A program made the translations under genes and the position numbers. 64,000 nt of DNA, from assembly GCA_963678675.1 (NCBI GenBank), contig OY783201.1, positions 14,346,573-14,410,572 of the forward strand. Direction: 5' to 3'. The notes beneath the pieces were generated by a model, which saw only the letters and a list, made by a program, of their open reading frames with translations, made no database searches and was not told where the DNA came from. This document shows, one piece after another, positions 1 through 9,670 of this stretch (position 1 is the first letter of the stretch; each line of letters starts with the position of its first letter). This stretch comes from Xiphydria camelus. Lineage: Eukaryota; Arthropoda; Insecta; Hymenoptera; Xiphydriidae.

Positions 1-539
1 TTCGTTTAAGCAGACTATCTACCGTGTTTTAATATAAGATTTTATGAATAATTTGATTTTCTAAGAGAGAATAAGCTAATTTAAATGAGATTTCATTATT
101 AAATCTTGTATTTAACGCGCGCGAACCACTTGAAGAGTTAATCCATGTATTACACTCAAAATTGAGAAAATTACAATAAATAATTCTTTGCAATTCGCAC
201 CCGCAAAATACACTGATTATTTAGACTCTATCTATAAAGATTACATGCTTCATTTTTATCGTTTTACTGACCATAATGCATTACACTCAAAATTTAGAGA
301 ATTACAACAATCACTTCTTTGCAATTCACACCAGCGAAAGACCCTGATTGTTCAAACAAACTATCTACAAAGTTTGCTTGCATGCATGCGGAAAAGCTGT
401 CAATTCGATCAATTCGATCTCCCGAATTGACAGCTATCGGGAAATCAAACGTTTGACACTTTTCTCGAAAGTCGGCAAAGTATCGGCAATATAGGTATCT
501 ATGCTTGTTTCGTTATTGGGATACGGTACCTATCCACGA
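1..539. repeat. AT-rich non-coding DNA with diverged 130 bp tandem repeat and a hairpin
   Basis: No gene is visible. A stretch starting near 151 (tacactcaaaatt) recurs near 281 with the same following words (ttctttgcaattc), giving a diverged tandem repeat with a period of about 130 bp. At 395-407 and 423-435 a 13 bp inverted repeat (agctgtcaattcg) can form a hairpin. The sequence from about 415 to 455 reappears at about 51905-51945, so this is a dispersed repeat. The 80-codon open frame at 188 is built from the tandem repeat and is not supported as a gene. Confidence 0.6.
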
Positions 540-1450
540 CCCCGACAGCAAAGCGTGGATTTACACGCTAGCCGCACGCAGTGCTGCCACGTAGTGGCAC
601 CACTATGGTCTCACCGTGGCGTGATCGCGTGGCGTACACAAACTAAAAGCACCGTGGCTACACAGTGAACACACTGAGTGGTTCACAGCGTAAAGACACA
701 GTAGTTACACTCAGTGCAGTCAAGGTGCCTTTTTGACGTGCACACTTCGTAAATTTACCGACCATGAATGTCGGTAACTTCATTGTCTTCACAAAATTTT
801 TAACACGTCGTTTGCTGCCGCCGGCTCCGATCGGAGCCAGTCGACACTTCGCGCCTGTGCCGCCGGCTCCGATCGGAGACACATTGACGTGCACATTACA
901 TATAATTATTCAGTCTGTTACCGGCACTGAGCGCGATGCAATCAATCTAAAAGTGGCAGCGAATGTGTTAAATTAGAAAATAACAAAATTGATATAATAA
1001 TAGGTTTGTTCCCAGAAAGCAATTTGTGACTAGTTACAAATTTTGATCTGCGGATGTGTGCGGTTGTAAATTTACAATTAATTGATTTCACACCCCGATA
1101 GAAGAATTTTTAAATTAGAAAATAACAAAATTGATATTATAATAATGTTTCAAACAGTGCAAATTGTACTGAATTATTTCATAAATAATGAATAATTAAT
1201 TATCATAATCGCTACTGTTTTGAAAAAGAAAGTATGAAATTATTTTTAAAAATTTAATGAGATATAAATATATATATAAACCGGCCTTTACACAATGCAA
1301 CACTGAGATATCTCGGCAAAAATATTTAAAATTTAGTTTACGTTTGACATAGCTCGAAATCGGCTTTTGGCTTTATCTCACTAGTCACAGTACTGTTGCT
1401 TTCAGGTATCGATATTATATGTATAACTTAGTCGACTTCCACCACAAAGA

Positions 1451-1528
1451 GTCGATGGCGCAATTGGTAGAATGCGAGAAGCGTTCCCAGTCTTCTAAGG
1501 ATCGCAGGTTCGAGTCCTGGCCGGGTCG
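1451..1528 (+). other. tRNA-like segment inside TIR element copy A
   Basis: The segment carries an A-box-like block (tggcgcaattggtagaatg) and a perfect B-box (ggttcgagtcc) at tRNA spacing, followed by an A-rich run. The region between (tcttctaa) resembles a tRNA-Arg(UCU) anticodon loop, but the acceptor and anticodon stems pair poorly. A tRNA-derived SINE head or internal Pol III promoter carried by the TIR element is more likely than a working tRNA gene. The same segment occurs in copy B. Confidence 0.5.
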
Positions 1529-1658
1529 GGTTTGAGAAAAAAAATCCTACTTTATCGCCCCCTTTTTGCAAAATTCTACTTTTACCATTGTACTTACACT
1601 GCGTGACTGCAGTGTGGCTTCACGGTGCACAGACAGATGGACACCCCAGTGCATGCAC

Positions 1659-1998
1659 TGTGGGGATCTCGAGATCTCCCACGGATCGTGCGAGGAGTGG
1701 ACGGTCGGAAGGAGGCGATAGTTATGAAATATAACTAAAGTTTATTTTAACTATCGACAATGAGCCGCGGTTAGCGAGGTAGAGCAGAGCGCTGTGTCGA
1801 TGCGTCCGTAGTGGGCTCGAGCAGGCAGGAGAATGGGACTTCCGACTCTCGTGGCGTGGCTAGCTGAGTCTTCAGAAGCGTGGTGATCCGGCGCTACGAT
1901 CGCCTGGCCGCCAGAGGCGTGGTGATCGGTTGATCACTGGACAAGATGTGTTGAGGCTGTCTGGTCGCTAGAGGCGTGGCGATCGCCTGGTCGCCACA
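1659..1998 (-). repeat. Gypsy LTR (3' LTR of the element)
   Basis: A 340 bp LTR starting tgtggggatctc and ending gtcgccaca on the plus strand. It matches the copy at 6218-6557 with no difference I could find. Because the element reads on the minus strand, this is its 3' LTR. Confidence 0.95.
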
Positions 1999-2013
1999 GT
2001 ACTCCCCCCTAGG
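1999..2013 (-). other. Polypurine tract of the Gypsy element
   Basis: Immediately inside the 3' LTR the minus strand reads ctaggggggagtac. This purine-rich tract is at the expected position for plus-strand DNA priming. Confidence 0.7.
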
Positions 2014-2018
2014 TATTT

Positions 2019-5000
2019 TCAAGTTGGAGGCTTGAAAGTGACTCTCTTCTGATATGTGTTTGCGGGTCTATTCATAGTCGATGTCCATTGCTCCAGAGTT
2101 TGCGGATTCTGGTTGTCTCTCGTGTCAGAAGTGCTTAGTTCTGAGTCCGTCTTGTTGATATATGCAGGTTTTAGTCTATCCACGTTGATTTGTTTGAGAG
2201 TTCCATCAACGTTGAGCTGGAAGAGTCTGTCAGTAATCCTTTTTGTGATTCTGTAGGGTCCTCGGTAAGGCTTTTCCAGAGGAGCCTTTACATGATCGCA
2301 TCGCAAGAATGCATGGCTACAGGTGCGAAGATCCTTTGCGATGAATATTTTAGCTCTGTTGTGATGGGCTGTAGGAGTAGGTTTGAGTCCTCTCATGAAT
2401 TCTCGGTGTTTTTCCAGGAAGATTTGTGGATTTGCTGGCACGTCGAGATCCATGAAGAATTCCCCGGGTATGCGTAGCGTTGTTCCAAAAAGCATCTCAG
2501 CTGGCGATGTCTGGAGATCTTCTTTGATACTGGTGCGAAGGCCGAGTAGTACAGTGGGAAGGATCTCCACCCAAGGTTTGGGAGAGCACATGAGGGCTGC
2601 TTTCAAAGTGCGATGCCATCGCTCCACCATTCCGTTGGACTGTGGATGGTATGGTGATGTTCGACGCCTCTCCGCACCTATGAATTTTGACAGTGAGTCA
2701 AACAGTGACGACTCGAACTGGGAACCTTGATCCGTGATGATGACTGTGGGCGTTCCGAAGTTGGCGATCCAGTGGTTGAACAGGGCCGTAGTGACAGTGT
2801 CCGCCGTGATATCTCTCAGAGGGACTGCGACCGGCCATCTCGTGAAACGATCAACGATCGTGAGACAATATTTAAACCCCTGGTGTTCCGGCATCATGAT
2901 GATATCCAGGTTGATATGTTTGAATCTATCGTCGGGAATGTCGATGTGATTGGCCTGTAAGTGGGTGTGTCGTTGGACTTTCGCGCGTTGGCAATGTATA
3001 CACTCCTTTGCCCAGGCAGTGACGTCTTTTCTGATGCCCGGCCAGACGTATTTTTCTCTGATCAGTCGAGAAGTAACACGTCTGCTGGGATGTGAAAGGT
3101 TGTGTACGGTGTGAAATGCTGTTTTTCGGATTGATCGAGGAAGATAAGGGCGTACAGTCCCCGTTGAGGTGTCGCAGTAGATTTGTGTATCGGTGTCGAG
3201 TGTCAATAAATTGAGTTTTAGTGCAGAGTCGTTGCTGTTGATGAGTTCGCGAAGTTCTTGATCTTCTTGCTGATGTTGTTGGATGGTCTTGGGATCGAGA
3301 ACCATTGGCATCTGAATAGCATTTAACCTGGAGAGAGCGTCGGCGACCACATTCTCTTCACCTTTCAAATATACGATGTCGGTGGTGAACTGTGAAATGT
3401 AGTCTAGCTGTCGAAGCTGACGCTCTGAGGCTTTGTCAAGCTTCTGTTGGAAGGCGTAGGTCAGAGGCTTGTGGTCTGTCTTGATGACGAAAGGACGACC
3501 TTCTAGGAGATGGTGAAAGTGCTTCACGGCTGCAAAAATGCCCAGCAATTCTCTGTCGTACGTACTGTACCTTGTCTCTGTGACCGTTAATTTTCTTGAG
3601 AAGAATCCGATGGGTTTCCATGCGCTGTCCTCGAGTTGTTCGAGAGAGGCTCCTATCGCCGTGGTGGAAGCGTCTGTTGTTAAGACAAGTGGTGCGTCGG
3701 GAGATGGAAAGGAAGTGTGTGTCACAGATGTCAGTGCTCTCTTGCAAGCTTCGAAGGCTGTTACCGCTTCGGTGGACCACCTGATTGGCGTCTTGTCCTT
3801 CTTCTTCGAAGACTTTAGGTACGCAGTGAGCGGAAGCTGGAGTTGAGCCGAATGCTTGATACACGGACGGTAATAATTGAACATTCCGATGAATCGCCTC
3901 AGTTCCATGACAGTTTTTGGTTGCGGGTAATTATTGATCGTTTCTACGCGTTCTGGATTTGGTAGGAAACCTTCACTGTCAATTTGATAACCGAGGAAGT
4001 TGACTCGCTGCTTACCGAACTTGCACTTACTCAGGTTGATGGTGAGGTTATGATCTGCCAATCGTTGAAATACCTGGCGTAAGTGAGTCTGGTGCTGCTC
4101 TTCGTTCTCCGACATGACCAAGATGTCATCTATGTAGACGAAGACGAAGTCCAGGCCACGAAATATCCAGTCCATGGACCGTTGGAATGTTTGTGTGGCA
4201 TTTTTCAGACCGAACGGCATCCTAGTGTATTCGTAGAGTCCCCAGGGTGTGGTGATCGCCGTCTTCTGAGTGTCGTCAGGGTGCACTGGTATCTGATAGT
4301 ATGCCTTGTCCAGGTCCATGGTCGAAAAGATTGTTTTTCCATGTGTGACCAGGAACAGACTCTGGATGAGTGGTGGGGCATACTTATCAGGCACAGTGAC
4401 GCTGTTTAGTTTGCGGTAGTCGCCGCAGAGACGGTAGCTGCCATCTTTCTTCTTGACGAGGTGAATCGGACTGGCCCAAGCACTGCTGGAGGGCTTGATG
4501 ATACCTCTGTCCAATAGTCGCTGTATCTCTGCTCGCGCGGCGGTAGCCTTTTCGCCGAAAAGTTTGCGCGGTCTTTCTGTCACAGGTGATCCATTAGTGA
4601 CAATCCTGTGAGAAAAATCGATGTTCGCGCTGAACGCAGAAGAAGATGGTTGAGTGATGTTGATGAATTGCTGGAGTAAGTCAGCGTAGGGCATCGACTG
4701 ATCCAAAGTGGAGATGCTATGAACTCTTGTGTTAATCACCCGACCCTTAGTGGTCATTCGGGTGGTCGAGTCGACGAGTTGCTTGTTTTTTAGATCGATG
4801 AGCAAATTATGGTGACTCAGGAAGTCAGCTCCTATGATTGATTCTGGAACGTCAGCCACCACGAATGGCCAGCTGAAATCGCGTCGTAAGTTCAGATCGA
4901 CATTGACGGTGTGGGATCCGTACGTAGAAATTGGTGTGGTGTTGGCTGCGTATAAAGTGAGGTTAGCCTTTGGTGGTGGTTTCTGGAAAAATCGAACGGG

Positions 5001-5225
5001 TAATATTGATAGCACCGAGCCAGAATCTATTAAGTATCGTCGATTGGTCTTCCGGTCGTGTAGGTGGAGTCTGACATCTTGAGTTTGTGCGGTGCTGCAG
5101 TCGCTGCCGTCGGCGACCGCTTGTACTACCGGCAGCGTTTTCAGTTTCCCTGGTTGGTCGAGGCGTTGAACGAGCATGGTGTAGTGCAACGTCTGGCGTC
5201 CGCTCCAAACCGGTGGTGGTACCAA
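2019..5225 (-). CDS. pol: Gypsy Pol polyprotein (PR-RT-RNaseH-IN)
   Basis: An uninterrupted 1,068-codon frame. The aspartic protease motif LIDSGS lies near residues 65-70. Reverse transcriptase includes YRLCGDYRKLN, FSTMDLDKAYYQIPVHP, the RMPFGLKNA block and the catalytic YIDD at about 364-367. RNase H follows with TTDAS, YDREL and the ADALSRL tail. Integrase has an HHCC zinc finger (HNLSHPS ... CIHCQRAK), the DDE core (VDRFTRWP, ITDQGSQF, HPQSNGMVERWHR) and a C-terminal GPY-like KPYRGPYRITKR. The order RT-RNaseH-IN defines Ty3/Gypsy. The frame is -1 relative to gag and overlaps its end by 85 nt, so Pol is probably made by -1 ribosomal frameshifting and the listed first Met need not be used. 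Nothing looks broken. Confidence 0.93.
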   Translation of the reverse strand: MVPPPVWSGRQTLHYTMLVQRLDQPGKLKTLPVVQAVADGSDCSTAQTQDVRLHLHDRKTNRRYLIDSGSVLSILPVRFFQKPPPKANLTLYAANTTPISTYGSHTVNVDLNLRRDFSWPFVVADVPESIIGADFLSHHNLLIDLKNKQLVDSTTRMTTKGRVINTRVHSISTLDQSMPYADLLQQFINITQPSSSAFSANIDFSHRIVTNGSPVTERPRKLFGEKATAARAEIQRLLDRGIIKPSSSAWASPIHLVKKKDGSYRLCGDYRKLNSVTVPDKYAPPLIQSLFLVTHGKTIFSTMDLDKAYYQIPVHPDDTQKTAITTPWGLYEYTRMPFGLKNATQTFQRSMDWIFRGLDFVFVYIDDILVMSENEEQHQTHLRQVFQRLADHNLTINLSKCKFGKQRVNFLGYQIDSEGFLPNPERVETINNYPQPKTVMELRRFIGMFNYYRPCIKHSAQLQLPLTAYLKSSKKKDKTPIRWSTEAVTAFEACKRALTSVTHTSFPSPDAPLVLTTDASTTAIGASLEQLEDSAWKPIGFFSRKLTVTETRYSTYDRELLGIFAAVKHFHHLLEGRPFVIKTDHKPLTYAFQQKLDKASERQLRQLDYISQFTTDIVYLKGEENVVADALSRLNAIQMPMVLDPKTIQQHQQEDQELRELINSNDSALKLNLLTLDTDTQIYCDTSTGTVRPYLPRSIRKTAFHTVHNLSHPSRRVTSRLIREKYVWPGIRKDVTAWAKECIHCQRAKVQRHTHLQANHIDIPDDRFKHINLDIIMMPEHQGFKYCLTIVDRFTRWPVAVPLRDITADTVTTALFNHWIANFGTPTVIITDQGSQFESSLFDSLSKFIGAERRRTSPYHPQSNGMVERWHRTLKAALMCSPKPWVEILPTVLLGLRTSIKEDLQTSPAEMLFGTTLRIPGEFFMDLDVPANPQIFLEKHREFMRGLKPTPTAHHNRAKIFIAKDLRTCSHAFLRCDHVKAPLEKPYRGPYRITKRITDRLFQLNVDGTLKQINVDRLKPAYINKTDSELSTSDTRDNQNPQTLEQWTSTMNRPANTYQKRVTFKPPT

Positions 5226-6193
5226 CAGATTCCAGATTGGCGAGACTGAGAACGAGAGTTGTTCCTATAACGCTGGCCGCTGCGGTTACGTGAGCGTGAA
5301 CGGCGACTGTCGAAGTTTGACTGTCTCGTCTTCATGTCGGTGAGTTCCCTCATGCAGACAGCAAGAGCTTCCTGTAGCTGGTTGAGTTTGGTTTCTATTG
5401 ACGTTGGTGGAGGTGCATGTGACCTGCTGTCAACTCGATCAACTGTGGTGGGGTAATGAGTCGAAGCGACCACCGTTGGGCCTTGCAGGGTCATGGTTTC
5501 TGTTAGCCTATCCGCCATTAACGCCAGAACGTCTAAGCTTAACCCATCGGAAATCATGAGCAACGGTTTAATGGATGTCGGGAGACGACTTAGCCAAAGG
5601 TTGTGGAGCATCTCGTCATTCATACTGCCTGCAGCCAGGTCCTTCATCTCTCGCAGGAGCTGTGAGGGTTTCCTGTCACCCAGCACGAGGTCGTTGATAA
5701 GGCGGTGGATTTGCTTCTGTCTCGATTCCGTGAGTCTTTGTATAATCGTGTCTTTTAAGGTTTGATATTTATTTGTTTCTGGCGGGTGCGTAATGATATC
5801 CGTAATTTGTGCCAGTGTTTCAGAGTCCAAGGCTTTTAGGGCGGCGATGTACTTGACGTCGTCGTTGCGAATCCTGGACGCGGTGAACTCTGACTCGATC
5901 ATGAAAAACCATATATCTGGTCGATCTTTCATGAACGTGGGTAACTGTGGTCTGCTCACCACTGCCACGTAGTTCGTACTGTCTGACGATGCGAAGGCTA
6001 GTAACGGATTCTCGACTGCCTGGTCATTTTGTGTGTGCAAACCTGTTGATGCGATCGGTCGGTTGTTCGTGTTGAAGGGGCTCGGAGTGTTCCCGGTGTT
6101 GTCCGTGCGGGCTGGCGAGCGGTCGACCGGCATGTTGGCGATGGCGTGGGTACCTCGTGGCGTCGCTTGGACTGCGTTGACGATGTAATCCAC
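5141..6193 (-). CDS. gag: Gypsy Gag
   Basis: A 350-codon frame just downstream of the primer binding site, in the position of Gag. The centre (about 60-200) has the helical capsid-like pattern PTFMKDRPDIWFFMIESEF seen in many arthropod Gypsy Gags. An Arg/Ser-rich stretch (about 295-320) is followed by a C-terminal zinc-binding-like motif CWYHHRFGADARRC. Gag forms the retrotransposon particle that packages the RNA. The last 85 nt overlap pol in a different frame. The start is the first ATG after the primer site and no other candidate is better. The frame is intact. Confidence 0.88.
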   Translation of the reverse strand: MDYIVNAVQATPRGTHAIANMPVDRSPARTDNTGNTPSPFNTNNRPIASTGLHTQNDQAVENPLLAFASSDSTNYVAVVSRPQLPTFMKDRPDIWFFMIESEFTASRIRNDDVKYIAALKALDSETLAQITDIITHPPETNKYQTLKDTIIQRLTESRQKQIHRLINDLVLGDRKPSQLLREMKDLAAGSMNDEMLHNLWLSRLPTSIKPLLMISDGLSLDVLALMADRLTETMTLQGPTVVASTHYPTTVDRVDSRSHAPPPTSIETKLNQLQEALAVCMRELTDMKTRQSNFDSRRSRSRNRSGQRYRNNSRSQSRQSGICWYHHRFGADARRCTTPCSFNASTNQGN

Positions 6194-6197
6194 TCAA

Positions 6198-6215
6198 ATC
6201 ACGTCGGGGTCACCA
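6198..6215 (-). other. Primer binding site, tRNA-Trp type
   Basis: Two bases inside the 5' LTR the minus strand reads tggtgaccccgacgtgat. Its complement ends in cggggtcacca, which matches the 3' end of insect tRNA-Trp plus CCA as I remember it. The position and the TGG start are direct. The tRNA identity rests on recall. Confidence 0.8.
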
Positions 6216-6217
6216 AT

Positions 6218-6557
6218 TGTGGGGATCTCGAGATCTCCCACGGATCGTGCGAGGAGTGGACGGTCGGAAGGAGGCGATAGTTATGAAATATAACTAAAGT
6301 TTATTTTAACTATCGACAATGAGCCGCGGTTAGCGAGGTAGAGCAGAGCGCTGTGTCGATGCGTCCGTAGTGGGCTCGAGCAGGCAGGAGAATGGGACTT
6401 CCGACTCTCGTGGCGTGGCTAGCTGAGTCTTCAGAAGCGTGGTGATCCGGCGCTACGATCGCCTGGCCGCCAGAGGCGTGGTGATCGGTTGATCACTGGA
6501 CAAGATGTGTTGAGGCTGTCTGGTCGCTAGAGGCGTGGCGATCGCCTGGTCGCCACA
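6218..6557 (-). repeat. Gypsy LTR (5' LTR of the element)
   Basis: A 340 bp direct repeat of 1659-1998 with no visible difference. It is the upstream LTR for the minus-strand genes and therefore carries the promoter. It is followed on the right by the gcac target duplication. Confidence 0.95.
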
Positions 6558-6619
6558 GCACTCGAATGCACCGCGTGAAAGCAGGGTGCAGTCACTGTGG
6601 TGCCACTTTGCTATCGGGG

Positions 6620-7024
6620 GAGCGAAATGCTTAAATACCCTACCTAGGTATTATACCGGCATAGCTGTCGAGCCGAGCGCGCTGCTCGCGAACGCGAATC
6701 GCATGTATTTTAAGGACTCGCGATTCGAACAGCTGTTTCGCCACGCGTTGTAATTAAACAATAGAAGCTGGGGTAAAGATTTAACTGTTTTGAACACACG
6801 CAAGCTTTGTTTCTCGTCGTAAATTCATAATTAGGTATACTTACGAAAATTCTCACTGTCCGATGCAATGCGATGCACCCCAACGGCTTCTGCAGCTTCG
6901 CGACAGAAGTGACACCTTCCAGACATCACGTACACTATTTGGCCATGGTAAAGCGGCGGTGGATAACGAGTCGAGTCGATTTTACGGCACCTTGCGACTT
7001 TGTCAAATTTTCGACATAAATCCA
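6620..7024. other. Spacer between TIR element copies A and B
   Basis: A 405 bp stretch without a supported gene. The 6535 open frame that crosses into it begins inside the LTR and shows no recognisable domain. The left part is GC-richer (gccgagcgcgctgctcgcg) than the surroundings. I see no repeat boundary or RNA gene. Confidence 0.5.
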
Positions 7025-7955
7025 CCCCGACAGCAAAGCGTGGATTTACACGCTAGCCGCACGCAGTGCTGCCACGTAGTGGCACCACTGTGGTCTCACC
7101 GTGGCGTGATCGCGTGGCGTACACAAACTAAAAGCACCGTGGCTACAAAGTGAACACACTGAGTGGTTCACAGCGTAAAAACACAGTAGTTACACTCAGT
7201 GCAGTCAAGGTGCCTTTTCGACGTGCACACTTCGTAAATTTACCGACCATGAATGTCGGTAACTTCATTGTCTTCACAAAATTTTTAACACGTTTGCTGC
7301 CGCCGGCTCCGATCGGAGCCAGTCGACACTTCGCGCCTGTGCCGCCGGCTCCGATCGGAGACACATTGACGTGCACATTACATTATTCAGTCTGTTACCG
7401 GCACTGAGCGCGATGCAATCAATCGATTTAGATCTAAATAGATAGATTTAGATCTAAAAGTGGCAGCGAATGTGTTAAATTAGAAAATAACAAAATTGAT
7501 ATAATAATAGGTTTGTTCCCAGAAATCAATTTGTGACTAGTTACAAATTTTGATCTGCGGATGTGTGCGGTTGTAAATTTACAATTAATTGATTTCACAC
7601 CCCGATAGAAGAATTTTTAAATTAGAAAATAACAAAATTGATATTATAATAATGTTTCAAACAGTGCAAATTGTACTGAATTATTTCATAAATAAGGAAT
7701 AATTAATTATCATAATCGCTACTGTTTTGAAAAAGAAAGTATCAAATTATTTTTAAAAATTTAATGAGATATATATATATATAAATCGGCCTTTACACAA
7801 TGCAACACTGAGATATCTCGGCAAAAATATTTAAAATTTTGTTTACGTTTGACATAGCTCGAAATCGGCTTTCGGCTTTATCTCACTAGTTACAGTACTG
7901 TTGCTTTCAGGTATCGATATTATATGTATAACTTAGTCGACCTCCACCACAAAGA

Positions 7956-8033
7956 GTCGATGGCGCAATTGGTAGAATGCGAGAAGCGTTCCCAGTCTTC
8001 TAAAGATCGCAGGTTCGAGTCCTGGCCGGGTCG
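7956..8033 (+). other. tRNA-like segment inside TIR element copy B
   Basis: The same A-box and B-box arrangement as at 1451-1528, with one substitution in the anticodon-loop region (ctaaagatc instead of ctaaggatc). It probably derives from a SINE or an internal Pol III promoter. Confidence 0.5.
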
Positions 8034-8056
8034 GGTTTGAGAAAAAAAAACCGACA

Positions 8057-8080
8057 CTCTCTCTCTCTCTCTCTCTCTCT
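8057..8080. repeat. CT microsatellite
   Basis: Twelve CT units follow the tRNA-like segment in copy B. They are absent from copy A, so they arose or were inserted after the two copies diverged. Confidence 0.9.
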
Positions 8081-8639
8081 AGTAGGCGGATAAGGCAGGC
8101 GGGAAATCCTACTTTATCGCCCCCTTTTTGCAAAATTCTACTTTTACCATCGTACTTACACTGCGTGACTGCAGTGTGGCTTCACGGTGCACAGACAGAT
8201 GGACACCCCAGTGCATGCACTCGAATGCACCGCGTGAAAGCAGGGTGCAGTCACTGTGGTGCCACTTTGCTATCGGGGCATAATTTGTATCGAACTATCC
8301 GACGTATTTTTTCGAGCTGATTAAGACAAGTGCTGATCTATTGAAGAAATTTCAAAGGAATGTCGAGAGGTTGACGATTTTATGGGAAGAAAAAATGCGT
8401 CGGTATATGTACCTAGGTATTTCCTTTGAAATATCGACGTAATAGGTAAATGTGATTTTTGGAATCTACGTAAAGAAAATATGAGATAGGATGATTTAAT
8501 AATTGAAATTTCTGGAATTGCTAGTGAAACCTATGAAAACCCACAATAGAACGTAAATGAATGCAGGGGCTATTCTGATTAAAGAATTTCTCTAACAAAT
8601 TTAAGAAAACTTTTGAGATATTTTGACTTCTTTCTGACT

Positions 8640-9670
8640 TTCTGTAGTAATTAGAATATTTTCATACATTTTCAAGGAATCCTATTGAAAACATATCACA
8701 GATTTTTATAAGAAACTTCTGATCATCCTATAGAATCCCCATGGGAATATGATGGGAATCTGAGAGGGATGAACAAGTGTATTGGATTCTATGTGTATCT
8801 GTAAAAACAAATAAAATTTTTTAAGATTCTACTTATTACAAATAGAACGGCATGTGTATAGGTCTTTATTATCTTCATGGGATTTTAGTTGATTTTACGG
8901 ATATACAGGGTGTCCCGGAAAATGTGGGAAATCTCCCGGATTCAAATAGAGCATGAAAAAAATAAGATGACAAGTTCCTATAAATTTTTTTTTCTACAGG
9001 CCCTCCCTACGAAGATATTAGTCCCTGAAGGACGCCGCTGGAAATCTGTTTTTCTAGAATAACTTTCAAAGTACTTAATAGAATTTTATAAAATTTAAAC
9101 ATGTGTTAGACACTACTAAGGACCGCTTGAAATAATGTCCTTGACACATTATTAGCTTGTTTAATTTGCCCGTGGCGGACTAAGTTTTACAACTTAATGC
9201 CTAAATTTTTAACACCCTGTGTGATAAAGACTTAAAACAATAAAAATCAGGTAGCTTGAACCTTACACTAAAAAAATCTACTCTTTTTTATTGTCGATAA
9301 AGTGGACCGTTTTCGAAAAAAATAATAATAAACGATAAGACCATATCACTTATCGTCGTACATTTACCATATCTTTGTATTATCGTAGGGAGGGCCTGTA
9401 GGAAAAAAATTTATAGGAACTTGTCATCTTATTTTTACATGCTTTATCTAAATTCGAGAGATTTCCCACATTGTCCGGGACACCCTGTATATAAAATTTA
9501 GTAAATCGCTGTTTATTATCTTAGATACACATGGAATCCGATGAATTCCTATTCGTTCTTCTAAAATTTTTCTAGTGATATCTGGAATTGCTGTGTCAAA
9601 AGCACATCAGATTCTCATGGAAATGGTCTGTGGAAATCTATGGGATCTTTTCAATAGCGAAGCATCAGAT
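8640..9670. repeat. Dispersed repeat D, copy 1
   Basis: The stretches 8690-8900 and 9500-9660 match 56975-57240 and 57780-57910 in the same order. Shared words include gaatccccatggg, ctgagagggatgaa, gatgaattcctattcg and ggaatctatgggat. This is an unnamed dispersed element with no coding potential visible. In this copy the middle is occupied by the inverted-repeat MITE at 8905-9488. In the other copy a different sequence sits at about the same place. Confidence 0.65.
8905..9488. mobile_element. Inverted-repeat MITE with TA-type flanks
   Basis: About 584 bp. The left end acagggtgtcccggaaaatg is matched by the inverted right end with gtccgggacaccctgt. The arms stay similar for about 100 bp, both containing the ccctccctac / gtagggaggg block. 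Flanking ta dinucleotides fit Tc1/mariner-type insertion. There is no transposase, so it is non-autonomous. Confidence 0.75.

Larger units (their letters stand above)
1659..6557 (-). mobile_element. Complete Ty3/Gypsy LTR retrotransposon
   Basis: This is a 4,899 bp element coded on the minus strand. It is bounded by two 340 bp LTRs (TG...CA) that appear identical by eye and flanked by the 4 bp duplication gcac (1655-1658 and 6558-6561). In element order it has LTR, primer binding site, gag, pol overlapping in the -1 frame, polypurine tract and LTR. No stop or frameshift is seen in gag or pol. The identical LTRs and intact frames point to a recent insertion. Copy B of the host repeat keeps the empty site with a single gcac. 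Confidence 0.95.
540..6619. mobile_element. TIR element copy A, split by the Gypsy insertion
   Basis: The left end starts with ccccgacagcaaag and the right end closes with ctttgctatcgggg, its near-perfect inverted complement, so this is a DNA-transposon-type TIR element. The left part (540-1658) and right part (6558-6619) match copy B at 7025-8278 almost base for base once the Gypsy element is removed. The interior holds repeated ctccgatcggag palindromes and a tRNA-like segment but no convincing protein gene, so it is non-autonomous. No clear target duplication is visible. The superfamily is not recognised. Confidence 0.75.
7025..8278. mobile_element. TIR element copy B (empty-site copy)
   Basis: A 1,254 bp second copy of the TIR element, starting ccccgacagcaaag and ending ctttgctatcgggg. 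It carries gtgcatgcactcgaatg uninterrupted at about 8211-8227, exactly where copy A holds the Gypsy element. It differs from copy A by a repeated gatttagatctaaa block near 7426-7457 and by a CT microsatellite plus about 40 bp just after the tRNA-like segment. No protein gene is seen. Confidence 0.8.

Noticed and set aside
1451..1528. Functional tRNA-Arg gene
   Set aside because: Acceptor and anticodon stems pair poorly and the same segment recurs inside another transposon copy, so only a tRNA-like element is claimed.
2056..5293. Many plus-strand and other-frame open frames opposite the Gypsy pol gene
   Set aside because: They overlap a full-length pol frame with unmistakable motifs and carry none themselves, so they are shadows.
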